The notes beneath the pieces were generated by a model that saw only the letters and a list, made by a program, of their open reading frames with translations, was not told the origin of the DNA and did not search any database. A program made the position numbers and the translations under genes. Of a stretch of DNA of 64,000 nt, positions 54,650 to 63,592 are shown in pieces; position 1 is the first letter of the stretch, and every line of letters starts with the position of its first letter. The DNA comes from RUG11551 sp045586185 (GTDB taxonomy: Bacteria; Planctomycetota; Planctomycetia; Pirellulales; Thermoguttaceae): contig JAZMZV010000015.1 in assembly GCA_045586185.1 (NCBI GenBank), positions 1-64,000 of the forward strand, written 5' to 3'.

Positions 54650-55216
54650 ATGACAATCGAGCTGGAACTCCTTACCGACGAACGTATGCCGGATTTCAAA
54701 AAAGAAATGCAGCGAGCGTTTCAGCTGGGCGCGGAGGCGGAATTAGGCAGCGACTACATGGAAGTATTGCCGGAAGCCGATATTGACCGTTCTCTCAATT
54801 CCGCTGGCGCGATTGCGTACGCCGCGGTCGAGAACGGCGAAATGGTCGGCGGCGCGATTGTCGTTATCAACGCCCAAACTCAGCACAACCATCTGGATTT
54901 TCTCTTTGTCAAAGTCGGACGGCAGAGCAAGGGCGTCGGCAAGTCAATTTGGGCGGAAATAGAACGGCGACATCCTGCGACAAAAGTCTGGGAAACCTGC
55001 ACGCCGTATTTCGAAAAGAGAAACATTCATTTTTATATCAACCGCTGCGGATTCCACGCCGTTGAACTAATGATCGAAAAACACCCGGAAGAGCATAGCG
55101 CCGACGGCAAAGCTCATCCGGAACGCGGCGACGACCTGATGTTTCGCTTTGAAAAGCAAATGTCCCCGCCCGTCAATTGCTGCTATTGCGAATTAAAACC
55201 GCCTGGAGATGTGTGA
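54650..55216 (+). CDS. GNAT-family N-acetyltransferase
   Basis: 188 residues. The acetyl-CoA binding region is VKVGRQSKGVGKSIWAEIER near 88 (RxxGxG-like), after the strands AAVENGEMVGGAIVVINAQ and HLDFLF, and the last part NRCGFHAVELM is typical. The substrate is unknown. CCYC near the C-terminus is an unusual addition. It ends just before the transposase element. Confidence 0.86.
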   Translation: MTIELELLTDERMPDFKKEMQRAFQLGAEAELGSDYMEVLPEADIDRSLNSAGAIAYAAVENGEMVGGAIVVINAQTQHNHLDFLFVKVGRQSKGVGKSIWAEIERRHPATKVWETCTPYFEKRNIHFYINRCGFHAVELMIEKHPEEHSADGKAHPERGDDLMFRFEKQMSPPVNCCYCELKPPGDV

Positions 55217-55229
55217 CAATAACTCTTTC

Positions 55230-56140
55230 GTTGATCGCTTGCGGCGGAAGCCTCCAAACACCTCATTCGCAGCGAGCAACCTAAGTCCCACTGGTTCGCG
55301 GGCGTCTTCGCCCGCTACAGGAAAAATAAAACTTCTTCTACCTGCCTTTATAAAAACTACTCCAACGATAATCTTCCGGTTTCTCGGCCAATCCCGCCTT
55401 TACTGGATTATTTGCAATGTAGTTTGATTCCATACGGAAATGTCGGCTGCTTCGAATTAGTACATCCCAGTAGTCTATGATCCAGTAATGTCCCTGAAAT
55501 GTATTGATTATATTCTCAATATATCCATTGGGATAACGATTGGACGTTTTCAGATCGTTCAGTATGACGTCAAAGCGTCTGCTGGTATAATGCTTCCATG
55601 AATTGACGATGTCGCATAAGGGATTTTGAGGAAACTCTTTGATTAAAACGTGTACATGGTTTGGCATTATTACCCACTCATATAAATGATACCGTTCCTC
55701 ATTGAGTGAATTGAAAGCCTCTATTACACACTGAGCAAGTTCTGGAATCTTCAAAATACAGGAACCAACTCCGCGATTGATCCATTCTTCAATTTCTCGA
55801 TGTAGATAATAGTTTTGTTTTAATGGAGGATACTCTTCAACTTGTTTTTTGAGAGTCTCTAACTGTTTTTGAGGTAAGGAATCCGAGAGCCGGAATGAAA
55901 TATGTTGTCTGGCGCCTTGAATATCCCAATGGGGAATATCTCGACGTTTGTATTTGCCTTTGTTTTCACGAGGAAATGACATAATAAACTTATAATGAAA
56001 TAATAAAAATGGATTTTCAAACTTAAGTTGATGTGCAGGACAATTCGACTTAGGCGGGCGAATACGCCCGCGAACCAGTTGCGCAAGCGGGCTTTCCACG
56101 TTCTGAAACTTTTGGTAGCTTCCGCCGCAAGCGTTCATCG
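55230..56140. mobile_element. RAYT transposase unit between inverted repeats
   Basis: Left flank 55230-55318 and right flank about 56043-56140 are inverted copies: both carry CGCTTGCGGCGGAAGC at the outer end and CTGGTTCGCGGGCG leading into a hairpin (GCGGGCG-TCTT-CGCCCGC at 55298-55315; GCGGGCG-AATA-CGCCCGC at 56054-56071) near the gene. This is the classic layout of a REP-associated transposase with its REP pair. A related flank sequence without a transposase is at 46326-46370. Confidence 0.8.
55338..55982 (-). CDS. REP-associated tyrosine transposase (RAYT, Y1_Tnp)
   Basis: 214 residues from ATG 55982; the frame extends further upstream into the right repeat but the family starts near here. 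The HUH-type site is VIMPNHVHVLIKE near 105-117 and the catalytic Tyr is in the conserved SNYIANNPVKAGL near 187-199, followed by YRWSS. RAYTs act on single-stranded REP hairpins like those flanking this gene. The gene is complete and seems intact. Confidence 0.92.
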   Translation of the reverse strand: MSFPRENKGKYKRRDIPHWDIQGARQHISFRLSDSLPQKQLETLKKQVEEYPPLKQNYYLHREIEEWINRGVGSCILKIPELAQCVIEAFNSLNEERYHLYEWVIMPNHVHVLIKEFPQNPLCDIVNSWKHYTSRRFDVILNDLKTSNRYPNGYIENIINTFQGHYWIIDYWDVLIRSSRHFRMESNYIANNPVKAGLAEKPEDYRWSSFYKGR

Positions 56141-56157
56141 TTGCGTACCAAAACGCA

Positions 56158-56886
56158 CTACTTCAGCCACTCTTTGAGCGTCGGGGCGACCGATCCCAGC
56201 CAGATTTCGTATCCCTGTATGGTCGGATGAACAAAGTCGGAAAGAATGTCGCGGGTTTCCACGCCGTCCTGGTTGAGGAATTTGTCGCCGATATCCATAA
56301 AGACGACGTTCTCGCCGTCTGCCAGTTTGGAAATGGCGGCATTGACCGTCCTGACCTTTTCGCGGGACGGGTCGGTCGGCAGTTCGCTTCGCGGAAAGAC
56401 GCCCATGACTAGCAGTTTGGCGTCCGGCCAGAGCGTTCGGACTTTCGCGACGACGGCTTCCACGCCGCCGATGGTCATTTCCGGCGTTTGCTTCAGCCAG
56501 CCGATGTTGTTCGTCCCGATAAGCAGCATCACCGCCTTGGGATGAATGGCGTCTGCGTCGATGTGGTCTAAAACCCACAGGAGATGATGAGTCCCAATTC
56601 CGCCGAACCCCAAATTGACTCTCTTGTATTCTCCCAGATACTTGTCCTGAACCGTCTTGCCGGTACTGTCAAGCCGATGCGTAATGGAATCGCCGAGCAG
56701 AACGAGGTCAACATCGCCCGCCGCGACAATCGCCGCTTTCTCCTTGAATCGGGCGTTATGATGGGAGCTTATCTTCGTTGGAACCGCCGCCGCGTTGGCG
56801 GGCTTCGATTCCGGCGCGTCTGCGTAGAGTGCTGGCGTTATTAAGGTTAACGCTGTTACAATGGATAAAAGGAATTTATGATACAT
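56158..56886 (-). CDS. Secreted SGNH/GDSL hydrolase
   Basis: 242 residues from ATG 56886 with a signal peptide (MYHKFLLSIVTALTLITPAL). Blocks of the SGNH family: LVLLGDSITHRL (Ser), LGFGGIGTHH (Gly), MLLIGTNNIG (Asn) and DFVHPTIQGYEIW (Asp, His). It resembles PAF-acetylhydrolase-like esterases, which deacetylate sugars or lipids. The downstream end reaches the transposase repeat. Confidence 0.92.
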   Translation of the reverse strand: MYHKFLLSIVTALTLITPALYADAPESKPANAAAVPTKISSHHNARFKEKAAIVAAGDVDLVLLGDSITHRLDSTGKTVQDKYLGEYKRVNLGFGGIGTHHLLWVLDHIDADAIHPKAVMLLIGTNNIGWLKQTPEMTIGGVEAVVAKVRTLWPDAKLLVMGVFPRSELPTDPSREKVRTVNAAISKLADGENVVFMDIGDKFLNQDGVETRDILSDFVHPTIQGYEIWLGSVAPTLKEWLK

Positions 56887-56911
56887 GGTTGTTTTAGGGA
56901 AATAGGGAATG

Positions 56912-58765
56912 TTATTTGAACTCCACCTCCAGTTCCTGTTCCTCATCGGACGCGGGAACGTCAATGGCTAAAACGGAAACGCCAGTATTCGGATTTTCTA
57001 TTTCGGTCTGAGTAGTTGCAGCGACTTTGAATTTCAAGTCCGGATTGGTTGAACTGGCGATTGTCGCGGCAAGCGTTTTACCGTTTTGAGTCAGCGTCGC
57101 GGTCTTGCCGTCGTCGGAAATCGCAATCTCAGCGTACGTGTGCATCTGCCAGACGACGGTTTTAACGGAGTCATTCGTTCTCGGTCCGATAACGTCTTTG
57201 ACTGTAACGGTCATTTTGGACCGGTCGAGGGTAATGGCGCGTGTAACGGATTTGAGCTGGTCTTTGTACGCGTCGGCAAGATCGGCTTTTGCGTAACCCT
57301 TGTCCGGAGCGGACTGGAACTCGGTAATCTTTGCGAAACCGTTGGGATTCTGGTTTTGCCCGTCAATGAGCAACGTGTTGTGTCCATGCGTATTGAGTCG
57401 ATAGTACGTCCAGCGCTGACGTCCGAAATAGCCCGGCATGTTGTAGTTGTCGCCGCCGAGGTCGACAGCCCAGCGAACGCCGTCTTTTACCAGCACAAAC
57501 GAGCCGAGGTCGAGGTGGCTGTGGTTGACTTTGTTTCCGCCCGCCTTGAATCCAACGTAAAGAGCGTCGTCGTCCAGCCATTTGGAACGCATGGACGCAA
57601 TCTCCGCGCCGCGGAAATAGAAGTCCAGCTTCATCTTCGATAAATCTGCCCGTTTTGGCGAGTACCACCAAACGGAAGTCGGATAAATTCCCCCGTTGAA
57701 GCTGGGCTTGGGCGAGGTGACCGACCTGAAGTTATTCGTTTTTTTGAGAAGCTGATACCGCTCGAACTCAGCGAAGTCGGGGTTGTTGAACCTGTCCGCC
57801 AGCCAAAAGATCATGCTGCTGGAAATGATTCCCCCGCCGGCGTCGGCGAAGTTGAACGAGCCGCCCTCCGGCGTTGCCGCCGCCATCTGGGAATAGACGG
57901 TAACGTCGAACCCCTCCGCTTTGGCAATGTCGAAATCCGACCCAAGCGACGCCTCGAGCGTGTTGACCAGAAAAGTCGTATACAGAAGCGTGTACTGCCA
58001 GTATCCGGGACCTTCTTTCCACATGCCGTCCGGCGCGAAAGACGCCATCGCGGTTTTTACCGTTGTAACAGACAGATGGACGATTTTATTCGCAACCTCC
58101 CGCTTTTCCAGGGGAAGAGCGTCGGCAATCGCCAGCGCGCCCATCGCCATGCCGCCGTTGCAGACCTGATTCCAATTATAGGCGGAGTTGCGCCAGCCCC
58201 CATGCGTCAAGCTGGGGACGAGTCCTTTCTCGTAAATGGAGTTGACCAGCAGCTCCATTTCCGCGTCTGACAGGTCGTTATAGAGCCAGTCGTACCCGAC
58301 AGCGAACGCGGCCGTCATTTCCGCCGTGTCGAGAAAATGTGACGGATTCCAGTCCGGGAACGCCGCCGCGGCTTCAAGCTCTTTCATCGCCCGGGATTTA
58401 TACGCTGCCTTTTTTACCGGGTCGTCGGTCAGGCGGTACGCGCCCGCCAGCGTCAAGACGCGTCTGAGGCACTTTCGGCTTTGGGACAGCAGACGCGGCC
58501 CGACAATAATATATTCCACCGTCTTGGGCGATTTGACCAGGTCGTCCGCTTCCAGCAACTGATTTTGAACCAGCTTTTGCAGATACTCGTCCGTTTTGAG
58601 AAGTTCCTTGACTTCCGCTTCCCGCTGAGAGGAAGCCAGAATTCGCGGGTGCGCCGGATTGAGTTTGGAGAAATAGTCGGGAACGTCTTCGGCAAACGCC
58701 GGAACGCTTGCCATCGAGACGACAAAACCGAGAATGAGCAGGGCAGGGCATAGGGGATTTTTCAT
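56912..58765 (-). CDS. Secreted heparinase II/III-family polysaccharide lyase
   Basis: 617 residues with a signal peptide (MKNPLCPALLILGFVVSMAS onward). The (alpha/alpha) toroid region covers about 60-370 (YNWNQVCNGGMAMGALAIAD, PDGMWKEGPGYWQYT), and the beta-sandwich follows from about 385, with the metal-binding VNHSHLDLGSFVLVKDGVRW and HGHNTLLIDG. The family cleaves uronic-acid-containing polysaccharides such as alginate, heparin-like or pectin-like chains. It is 25 nt upstream of the SGNH gene, likely one transcript. Confidence 0.9.
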   Translation of the reverse strand: MKNPLCPALLILGFVVSMASVPAFAEDVPDYFSKLNPAHPRILASSQREAEVKELLKTDEYLQKLVQNQLLEADDLVKSPKTVEYIIVGPRLLSQSRKCLRRVLTLAGAYRLTDDPVKKAAYKSRAMKELEAAAAFPDWNPSHFLDTAEMTAAFAVGYDWLYNDLSDAEMELLVNSIYEKGLVPSLTHGGWRNSAYNWNQVCNGGMAMGALAIADALPLEKREVANKIVHLSVTTVKTAMASFAPDGMWKEGPGYWQYTLLYTTFLVNTLEASLGSDFDIAKAEGFDVTVYSQMAAATPEGGSFNFADAGGGIISSSMIFWLADRFNNPDFAEFERYQLLKKTNNFRSVTSPKPSFNGGIYPTSVWWYSPKRADLSKMKLDFYFRGAEIASMRSKWLDDDALYVGFKAGGNKVNHSHLDLGSFVLVKDGVRWAVDLGGDNYNMPGYFGRQRWTYYRLNTHGHNTLLIDGQNQNPNGFAKITEFQSAPDKGYAKADLADAYKDQLKSVTRAITLDRSKMTVTVKDVIGPRTNDSVKTVVWQMHTYAEIAISDDGKTATLTQNGKTLAATIASSTNPDLKFKVAATTQTEIENPNTGVSVLAIDVPASDEEQELEVEFK

Positions 58766-58946
58766 GATAGACTCCGTAGGGGGGAAAGCAGGGAAGGATT
58801 ATAACGATATGCTCACTTGATATCATTCTATATTCATTCTATCCCAGTCAAAAATCAAAAGCAATAGCCCCGAAGAAATTTTCTTCTGACCAGGATGGCG
58901 GAGAGCAGCGGAACAATTCATATCGAGAGACGCTCCGCCAATCCTT

Positions 58947-60695
58947 TCAATTGTACCCCGAGACCAGTTTTAGCAGCGCGTTGCAAACGGTCGTTTCTTC
59001 GCAGACGACCATGTCTGCCCCGGCGCGCTGAAGCAGTTTGATGTTGAGATTGTATCGAACGCGGCAGAGAATTGTGCAGTCCGGGTTCATGTCGTGACAG
59101 GCGCGGACGATGTCAAGAGCAATCATGTCGTCTGGAATCGTAACGAACACGGCAGACGCCTTTTCAATTCCCGCCTTTGTGAGGATGTCCGGCTTGGCAG
59201 CGTCGCCGCTGATGGCGGTAATTCCCTCTTGAGCGAATCGATAGATGTTGATGGGGCTGTAGTCGACAACGCTGACGACTTTGCCCATCGTTTCCAACCG
59301 CGCGGCGAGAAGCGTTCCGATATGTCCGACGCCAATAACAATAACCTGGTCGAGCGAACCGGAGTCCAGCGCCTGCTGAATCGGGGATTTGGCTTGAACG
59401 TCGTCTGACGGCTCGACTTCTGACTTGGCAATCCAAACGCCCGTTTTGACAAGGTGCGGCGTGATAACCATTGACGCCACCGACAGGAACAGAATGACGT
59501 GGTACGGCGTTTGTTCAATCATGTGTTTATTGGACGCGTCCAACAAGAGCATAAACGCCAATTCACCGACCTGCGCCACGCACAAGCCGTATCCAATTGC
59601 TGAGAGGTTCTTAAACCCGCAAAATTTCAGCGAGCAGCCGGCGGCAATCATTTTGAGCAGAATCACCGCAATCAAACTGCCGAAGCACAGCATAGGGTGC
59701 GTCTGGAGAATGTGGAAGTCCATCAACATTCCCAGCGAAATAAAGAACATGGCGGAAAATGATTCGCTAAACGGCATAAACAGCGCTTCAATCTGTGACG
59801 TAAGCCGGTTTTCGCCCAAGACGATTCCTGCCGCCAGAGCGCCCAGCGCCGGGGTTAAGCCGAGCAGAACCGCCAGCGAGCACAAGCCCATCAGGATAGC
59901 TAAAACCAGAGCGATGAGCAGCTCTTTTGCCCGCATTTTAGCGAGTATGGAGGCGAGATGCTTTTTCATGACGATTCTGCCCAGAATGACAATCAAACAG
60001 AAGATAATCGTCTTGATTGCCATGCTGATCCAGTATTCAACAGTTGGTGAGGATTCGCCGGAAAGAACCGGGACAAGCAGCAGCATCGGAACGAGGGCGA
60101 CGTCCTGAAAAAGCAGAACTCCCAGCGTTCCCTTGGCGCGGTGTGACGACGCAACGCCTTCGTCCTGTAAACTCTTGTATGCCAGAGCCGTTGAAGACAG
60201 CGAAAAAACAAACCCGACCAAAATGCTGATCCCCCAGCCCCAGCCGGTAACAAAATGAAAGAACAGCGCTGTCGGTACGCCGGTGAGCGTCATTTGCAGC
60301 GCTCCGCCGACAAACATGTATTTCGACATCGACGCCATTTTATCGAGCGTGAATTCCATGCCGATGGAGAACAAAAGCAGCAAGACGCCGAATTGTGCAA
60401 TGCACTCCATAACGGTTTTGTCGATGACTTCCATCTGCTCGTCTTTGGTTTCTACGACGATTTCATCCGCGGTTGTCGCGTCGACGCCTTCGTTAACCCG
60501 CTGCTTAAGCATGCTGATTTCTGCGGATTTGGAAGTAATGTTGGAACCAATCAAACCGAAGCAGTCCTGACCAATAATCGCTCCGACGAGCATATATCCG
60601 ATTAAAAGAGAAACGTTCAATCGTTTGCAAATCCAGCCAACGATAAAACCGGCAAACAAAATTACGGTCAGGTGGAATAAAATTAAATGCGGCAT
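58947..60695 (-). CDS. CPA2-family cation/proton antiporter with RCK domain (Kef/YbaL-like)
   Basis: 582 residues. About 12-13 membrane segments (1-420) include GYMLVGAIIGQDCFG and LGALAAGIVLGE motifs, and the C-terminal RCK/TrkA-N domain has the Rossmann motif VIVIGVGHIGTLLAARLE near 455 and ISGDAAKPDILTKAGI. It exchanges K+ or Na+ for protons at the cytoplasmic membrane under nucleotide control. A soluble insert of about 45 residues (ISMLKQRVNEGVDATTADE) follows the second segment. Confidence 0.92.
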   Translation of the reverse strand: MPHLILFHLTVILFAGFIVGWICKRLNVSLLIGYMLVGAIIGQDCFGLIGSNITSKSAEISMLKQRVNEGVDATTADEIVVETKDEQMEVIDKTVMECIAQFGVLLLLFSIGMEFTLDKMASMSKYMFVGGALQMTLTGVPTALFFHFVTGWGWGISILVGFVFSLSSTALAYKSLQDEGVASSHRAKGTLGVLLFQDVALVPMLLLVPVLSGESSPTVEYWISMAIKTIIFCLIVILGRIVMKKHLASILAKMRAKELLIALVLAILMGLCSLAVLLGLTPALGALAAGIVLGENRLTSQIEALFMPFSESFSAMFFISLGMLMDFHILQTHPMLCFGSLIAVILLKMIAAGCSLKFCGFKNLSAIGYGLCVAQVGELAFMLLLDASNKHMIEQTPYHVILFLSVASMVITPHLVKTGVWIAKSEVEPSDDVQAKSPIQQALDSGSLDQVIVIGVGHIGTLLAARLETMGKVVSVVDYSPINIYRFAQEGITAISGDAAKPDILTKAGIEKASAVFVTIPDDMIALDIVRACHDMNPDCTILCRVRYNLNIKLLQRAGADMVVCEETTVCNALLKLVSGYN

Positions 60696-60750
60696 GATTA
60701 TGATGTATCAGACGTCTGTTGATATTTCCAGCTTTCTCCTTCTCCATGGA

Positions 60751-60778
60751 TTGACTTTTGATGTCTTTCCTATATAAT
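60751..60778 (+). promoter_or_regulatory. Sigma70-type promoter for the FMN reductase gene
   Basis: TTGACT 60751-60756, 16-nt spacer, TATAAT 60773-60778; about 55 nt of leader to ATG 60841. Confidence 0.75.
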
Positions 60779-60840
60779 AAACAAATGCAAAGAAATTGCA
60801 ATCCCAATTTTGCCCATTTTACAAATTAAGGTCTAAAAAG

Positions 60841-61413
60841 ATGAAAGTAGTAGCATTCAACGGAAGTCCCCGGCGAGACGGAAACACGTACACCCTGCTG
60901 ACAAAGGTTTTGGAACCGATTCAGGCGGCGGGAATTGAAACGGAAATCGTTCAGATTGGCGGTCAGATGGTTCACGGCTGCACAGCGTGCATGTCGTGCC
61001 GAAACCAAACGCCCGGCAAATGTATTTTTGACGATGATTTCGTCAACATGTGCGCTGGCAAGTGCCGCGAAGCGGACGCGATTATTATCGGCACGCCGAC
61101 GTATTATTCAGACGTCTCGACGGAAGTCAAGGCGTTTATCGACCGCGTTGGGTACGTTCTCGGTCCCGAGGGCGCGCTGAAGCACAAACCCGCCTGCGGA
61201 GTCGTTGCCGTCAGACGAGGCGGAGCGACGCACGCCGTCGATACGATTAACCATTTCTTCATGCTCAACAACATGTACATCGTCTGCGGAACGTACTGGA
61301 ACATGGGCTACGGACGCAACAAGGGCGAATGTCTCTCTGACGCCGAAGGACTCAGAAACATGCAGGCGCTCGGGGAAAACATGGTCTGGATACTGGAAAA
61401 GATTGGGAAATAG
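60841..61413 (+). CDS. NAD(P)H-dependent FMN reductase-like flavoprotein
   Basis: 190 residues from ATG 60841; an earlier in-frame start lies upstream within the expected leader. FNGSPRRDGNTYTLL is the FMN phosphate loop, GCTACMSCRNQTPGKC holds four cysteines like iron-sulfur flavoproteins (the CxxC spacing is partial), and IIIGTPTYYSDVS contacts the flavin. It may be a redox enzyme for quinones, nitro compounds or metals. It stands alone on this strand. Confidence 0.88.
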   Translation: MKVVAFNGSPRRDGNTYTLLTKVLEPIQAAGIETEIVQIGGQMVHGCTACMSCRNQTPGKCIFDDDFVNMCAGKCREADAIIIGTPTYYSDVSTEVKAFIDRVGYVLGPEGALKHKPACGVVAVRRGGATHAVDTINHFFMLNNMYIVCGTYWNMGYGRNKGECLSDAEGLRNMQALGENMVWILEKIGK

Positions 61414-61434
61414 TTGTTAGCGAAGGTTTTCATG

Positions 61435-61619
61435 GTCCGTTAGCACACGGATTTTACGGATTAAACTGATTAGCGCCGATTGGTTCTCTGAAATTCTTAG
61501 TTTTACTATTAAATACTCATTAATATTTGAATAATGAGTATATGATGAACTAAGAAGCTCAAGTAATCAATCGGTGAATATCCGTCCCATCCGTCTAATC
61601 CGTGTGCGGACTGACCCGC
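61435..61619. repeat. Paired ACGGATTAA element in inverted arms
   Basis: One arm (61435-61484) has CACACGGATTTTACGGATTA and ends CCGATTGG. The other (61564-61619) is its inverted form: CAATCGGTGAATATCCG to GTGTGCGGACTGACC. The spacer is AT-rich. Located between the FMN reductase and ferritin genes, which converge. Confidence 0.78.
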
Positions 61620-61624
61620 TCAAA

Positions 61625-62137
61625 TCACCAGATTTCCGGCTTTTCCAGCTTGCGTTTTGAGAGCTGTTTGTCGAGAAACATCAGCGCGCAGGGGGCGGAC
61701 TTCGCGAATCGAATCTGTTCCAGAATTTCGCTTGCGGTTGCCTCTTCCTCGACCTGTTCTCGAACGTACCAGTTGAGGAACTCGACGGACGCAAAGTCTT
61801 TTTCCGCGTGCGCCAGAGCGACCATTGCGTTGATGTCGGCGGTTACTTTCTGTTCCTGTTCCAAAGACGCCTTGTACATTTCTTCGAGGGACGTCCAGCT
61901 TGAATCCACCGCGTCGATTGCAGGGGCTGCCACGATTCCGCCGCGGTCGATGAGGTATTTAATAAACCCTTCGGCGTGGTAGAACTCTTCTTTCGCCTGG
62001 ACTTCAAACCAGTTCGCGAAGCCTTTCATGTTCATTTCGCTTGCCTTGGCGGACATGGTCATGTAAATGTACGCTGAATGAAACTCGTTGTTAATCTGAC
62101 GGTTAATAACCGATTGCATTTCGTAGGATATTTTCAT
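61625..62137 (-). CDS. Bacterial non-heme ferritin
   Basis: 170 residues with AGGAG before ATG 62137. The ferroxidase ligands are visible in INNEFHSAYIYMTMS (Glu), EFYHAEGFIKYL (Glu, His) and YVREQVEEEATAS (Glu). It oxidises and stores iron as a 24-mer cage in the cytoplasm. Distal to the Fur-family gene in this window; no Fur box was identified in its upstream region. Confidence 0.94.
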   Translation of the reverse strand: MKISYEMQSVINRQINNEFHSAYIYMTMSAKASEMNMKGFANWFEVQAKEEFYHAEGFIKYLIDRGGIVAAPAIDAVDSSWTSLEEMYKASLEQEQKVTADINAMVALAHAEKDFASVEFLNWYVREQVEEEATASEILEQIRFAKSAPCALMFLDKQLSKRKLEKPEIW

Positions 62138-62510
62138 GGAAGTGTTTCTCCTGATATTGAATAGAGGAACCCTCGCTCAAAACGTCAGAGCGAGTATATA
62201 TGGAATTTTATAATAGAGGTAAAGTAGGGCAGAGAGACGCTTGATTACGATTTAACGCTCTTTTTTCTTTAAATATCATTAACAAGGTATTGACGATTAT
62301 CCCTGCTTGTGGTAAACTCAAATGCAGGCAGGGTTTTACGTTTAGTGATAGCTTCTAGCTGATAGCCTCTAGCTGATAGCTTTTTATAATAGCTTCCGGC
62401 TATAAAAAACTCAGCATAGAGCTGCTAACTCCCAAGCTAATAACTAGCAGCTAATAGCTAACGGCTTATCTTGCCGGATGACCCTTTTTCTCTAACCAAA
62501 GGAGCGAATT
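62138..62510. other. Divergent gap with a promoter and an AGCT-type repeat
   Basis: A + strand promoter candidate is TTGACG 62290-62295, 17-nt spacer, TAAACT 62313-62318. Copy 4 of the AGCT element follows: arms 62347-62381 (AGCTTCTAGCTGATAGCC-style) and 62433-62467 (AAGCTAATAACTAGCAGC-style). The repeat would then lie in the untranslated leader of the downstream gene. Confidence 0.65.
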
Positions 62511-63542
62511 ATGCTTTCCCGCAGAACTTTCCTCAAAACCGGAGCCGCCTCCGTCCTGGCTGCCGGCGCGTTTACGAACCTGGTTTCTGCTGCCGCGGAA
62601 CCCGTCAAAGAAGGACAACTCATCTGGGGCAATATGCTCAACCTCGGTCACAACATGTGGGGTGATTCACCAACCGCCTACACGCCAAAAAGCGACAAAC
62701 TGCTCTGCCAGGACGCGATTTGGGAAAAAGTTACCAACGAGATGCAAGCCGCCGGGCTGAACCTCCTTTTGATCGACATCGGCGAAGGAATCCAGTACCA
62801 GAGTCATCCGGAACTGGCGATTAATGGCTCGTGGAGCATTGAAAAACTCCAGAAAGAATTGAAACGCCTGCGCGGAATGGGAATCGAGCCGATTCCGAAG
62901 CTCAACTTCTCTGCGTGTCACGACACCTGGCTGGGCGAGTATTCCCGAATGCTTTCGACAAAGAAATATTACGAGGTCTGCGCCGACCTGATCAAAGAAG
63001 TCTGCGAGATCTTCGACACGCCGCGGTTCTTCCATCTCGGCTACGATGAAGAAACGGCGGGGCACCAGTCCAGTTACGAGTACGTCGTGATTCGTCAGGG
63101 CGAACTGTGGTGGCACGACTTCCTCTTCTTCGTCGATACTGTCAACAAGCAGAACGTCCGCCCGTGGATCTGGTCAGACTATTATTGGCATCACGCGGAT
63201 GAATTCCTCAAGCGCATGCCAAAATGCGTTCTTCAGAGCAACTGGTATTACGGTCCGGAATTCGATATTGAAAAGCTCAAGACTACGAACGAATTCACTG
63301 CCAAACGGGTGCAGACGTACATCGACTTCGACAAAGCGGGCTTCGATCAGGTCCCGACCGGCTCGAACTGGTCTACCGACGTCAACTTTGGCGGCACGGT
63401 AGAATTCTGCACGAAGAACATTTCGAAGGAACATTTGAAGGGCTTCCTCCAGACGCCGTGGCATGCGACAACGGAGAATTTCCTTGATCATCACCTCAAA
63501 GCGATCGCTCAGGTCAAAGCCGCGAAAGGCGCGCTGAAGTAA
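62511..63542 (+). CDS. Tat-exported TIM-barrel glycoside-hydrolase-like protein
   Basis: 343 residues with AAAGGAG before ATG 62511 and a twin-arginine signal (MLSRRTFLKTGAASVLAAGA). The fold is a (beta/alpha)8 barrel: LLLIDIGEGIQY, GIEPIPKLNFS, FFHLGYDEETAGHQ, WIWSDYYWHH and CVLQSNWYYG. The HLGYDEE end of strand 4 recalls the Asp-Glu pair of GH20 hexosaminidases, so hexosamine-linked hydrolysis is possible; overall it is shorter than GH20 proteins. It is exported folded. Confidence 0.75.
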   Translation: MLSRRTFLKTGAASVLAAGAFTNLVSAAAEPVKEGQLIWGNMLNLGHNMWGDSPTAYTPKSDKLLCQDAIWEKVTNEMQAAGLNLLLIDIGEGIQYQSHPELAINGSWSIEKLQKELKRLRGMGIEPIPKLNFSACHDTWLGEYSRMLSTKKYYEVCADLIKEVCEIFDTPRFFHLGYDEETAGHQSSYEYVVIRQGELWWHDFLFFVDTVNKQNVRPWIWSDYYWHHADEFLKRMPKCVLQSNWYYGPEFDIEKLKTTNEFTAKRVQTYIDFDKAGFDQVPTGSNWSTDVNFGGTVEFCTKNISKEHLKGFLQTPWHATTENFLDHHLKAIAQVKAAKGALK

Positions 63543-63592
63543 ACGGCGCGCTTGCGTTAAATCCATAAACATTTATCCCAGGAAAACACATT

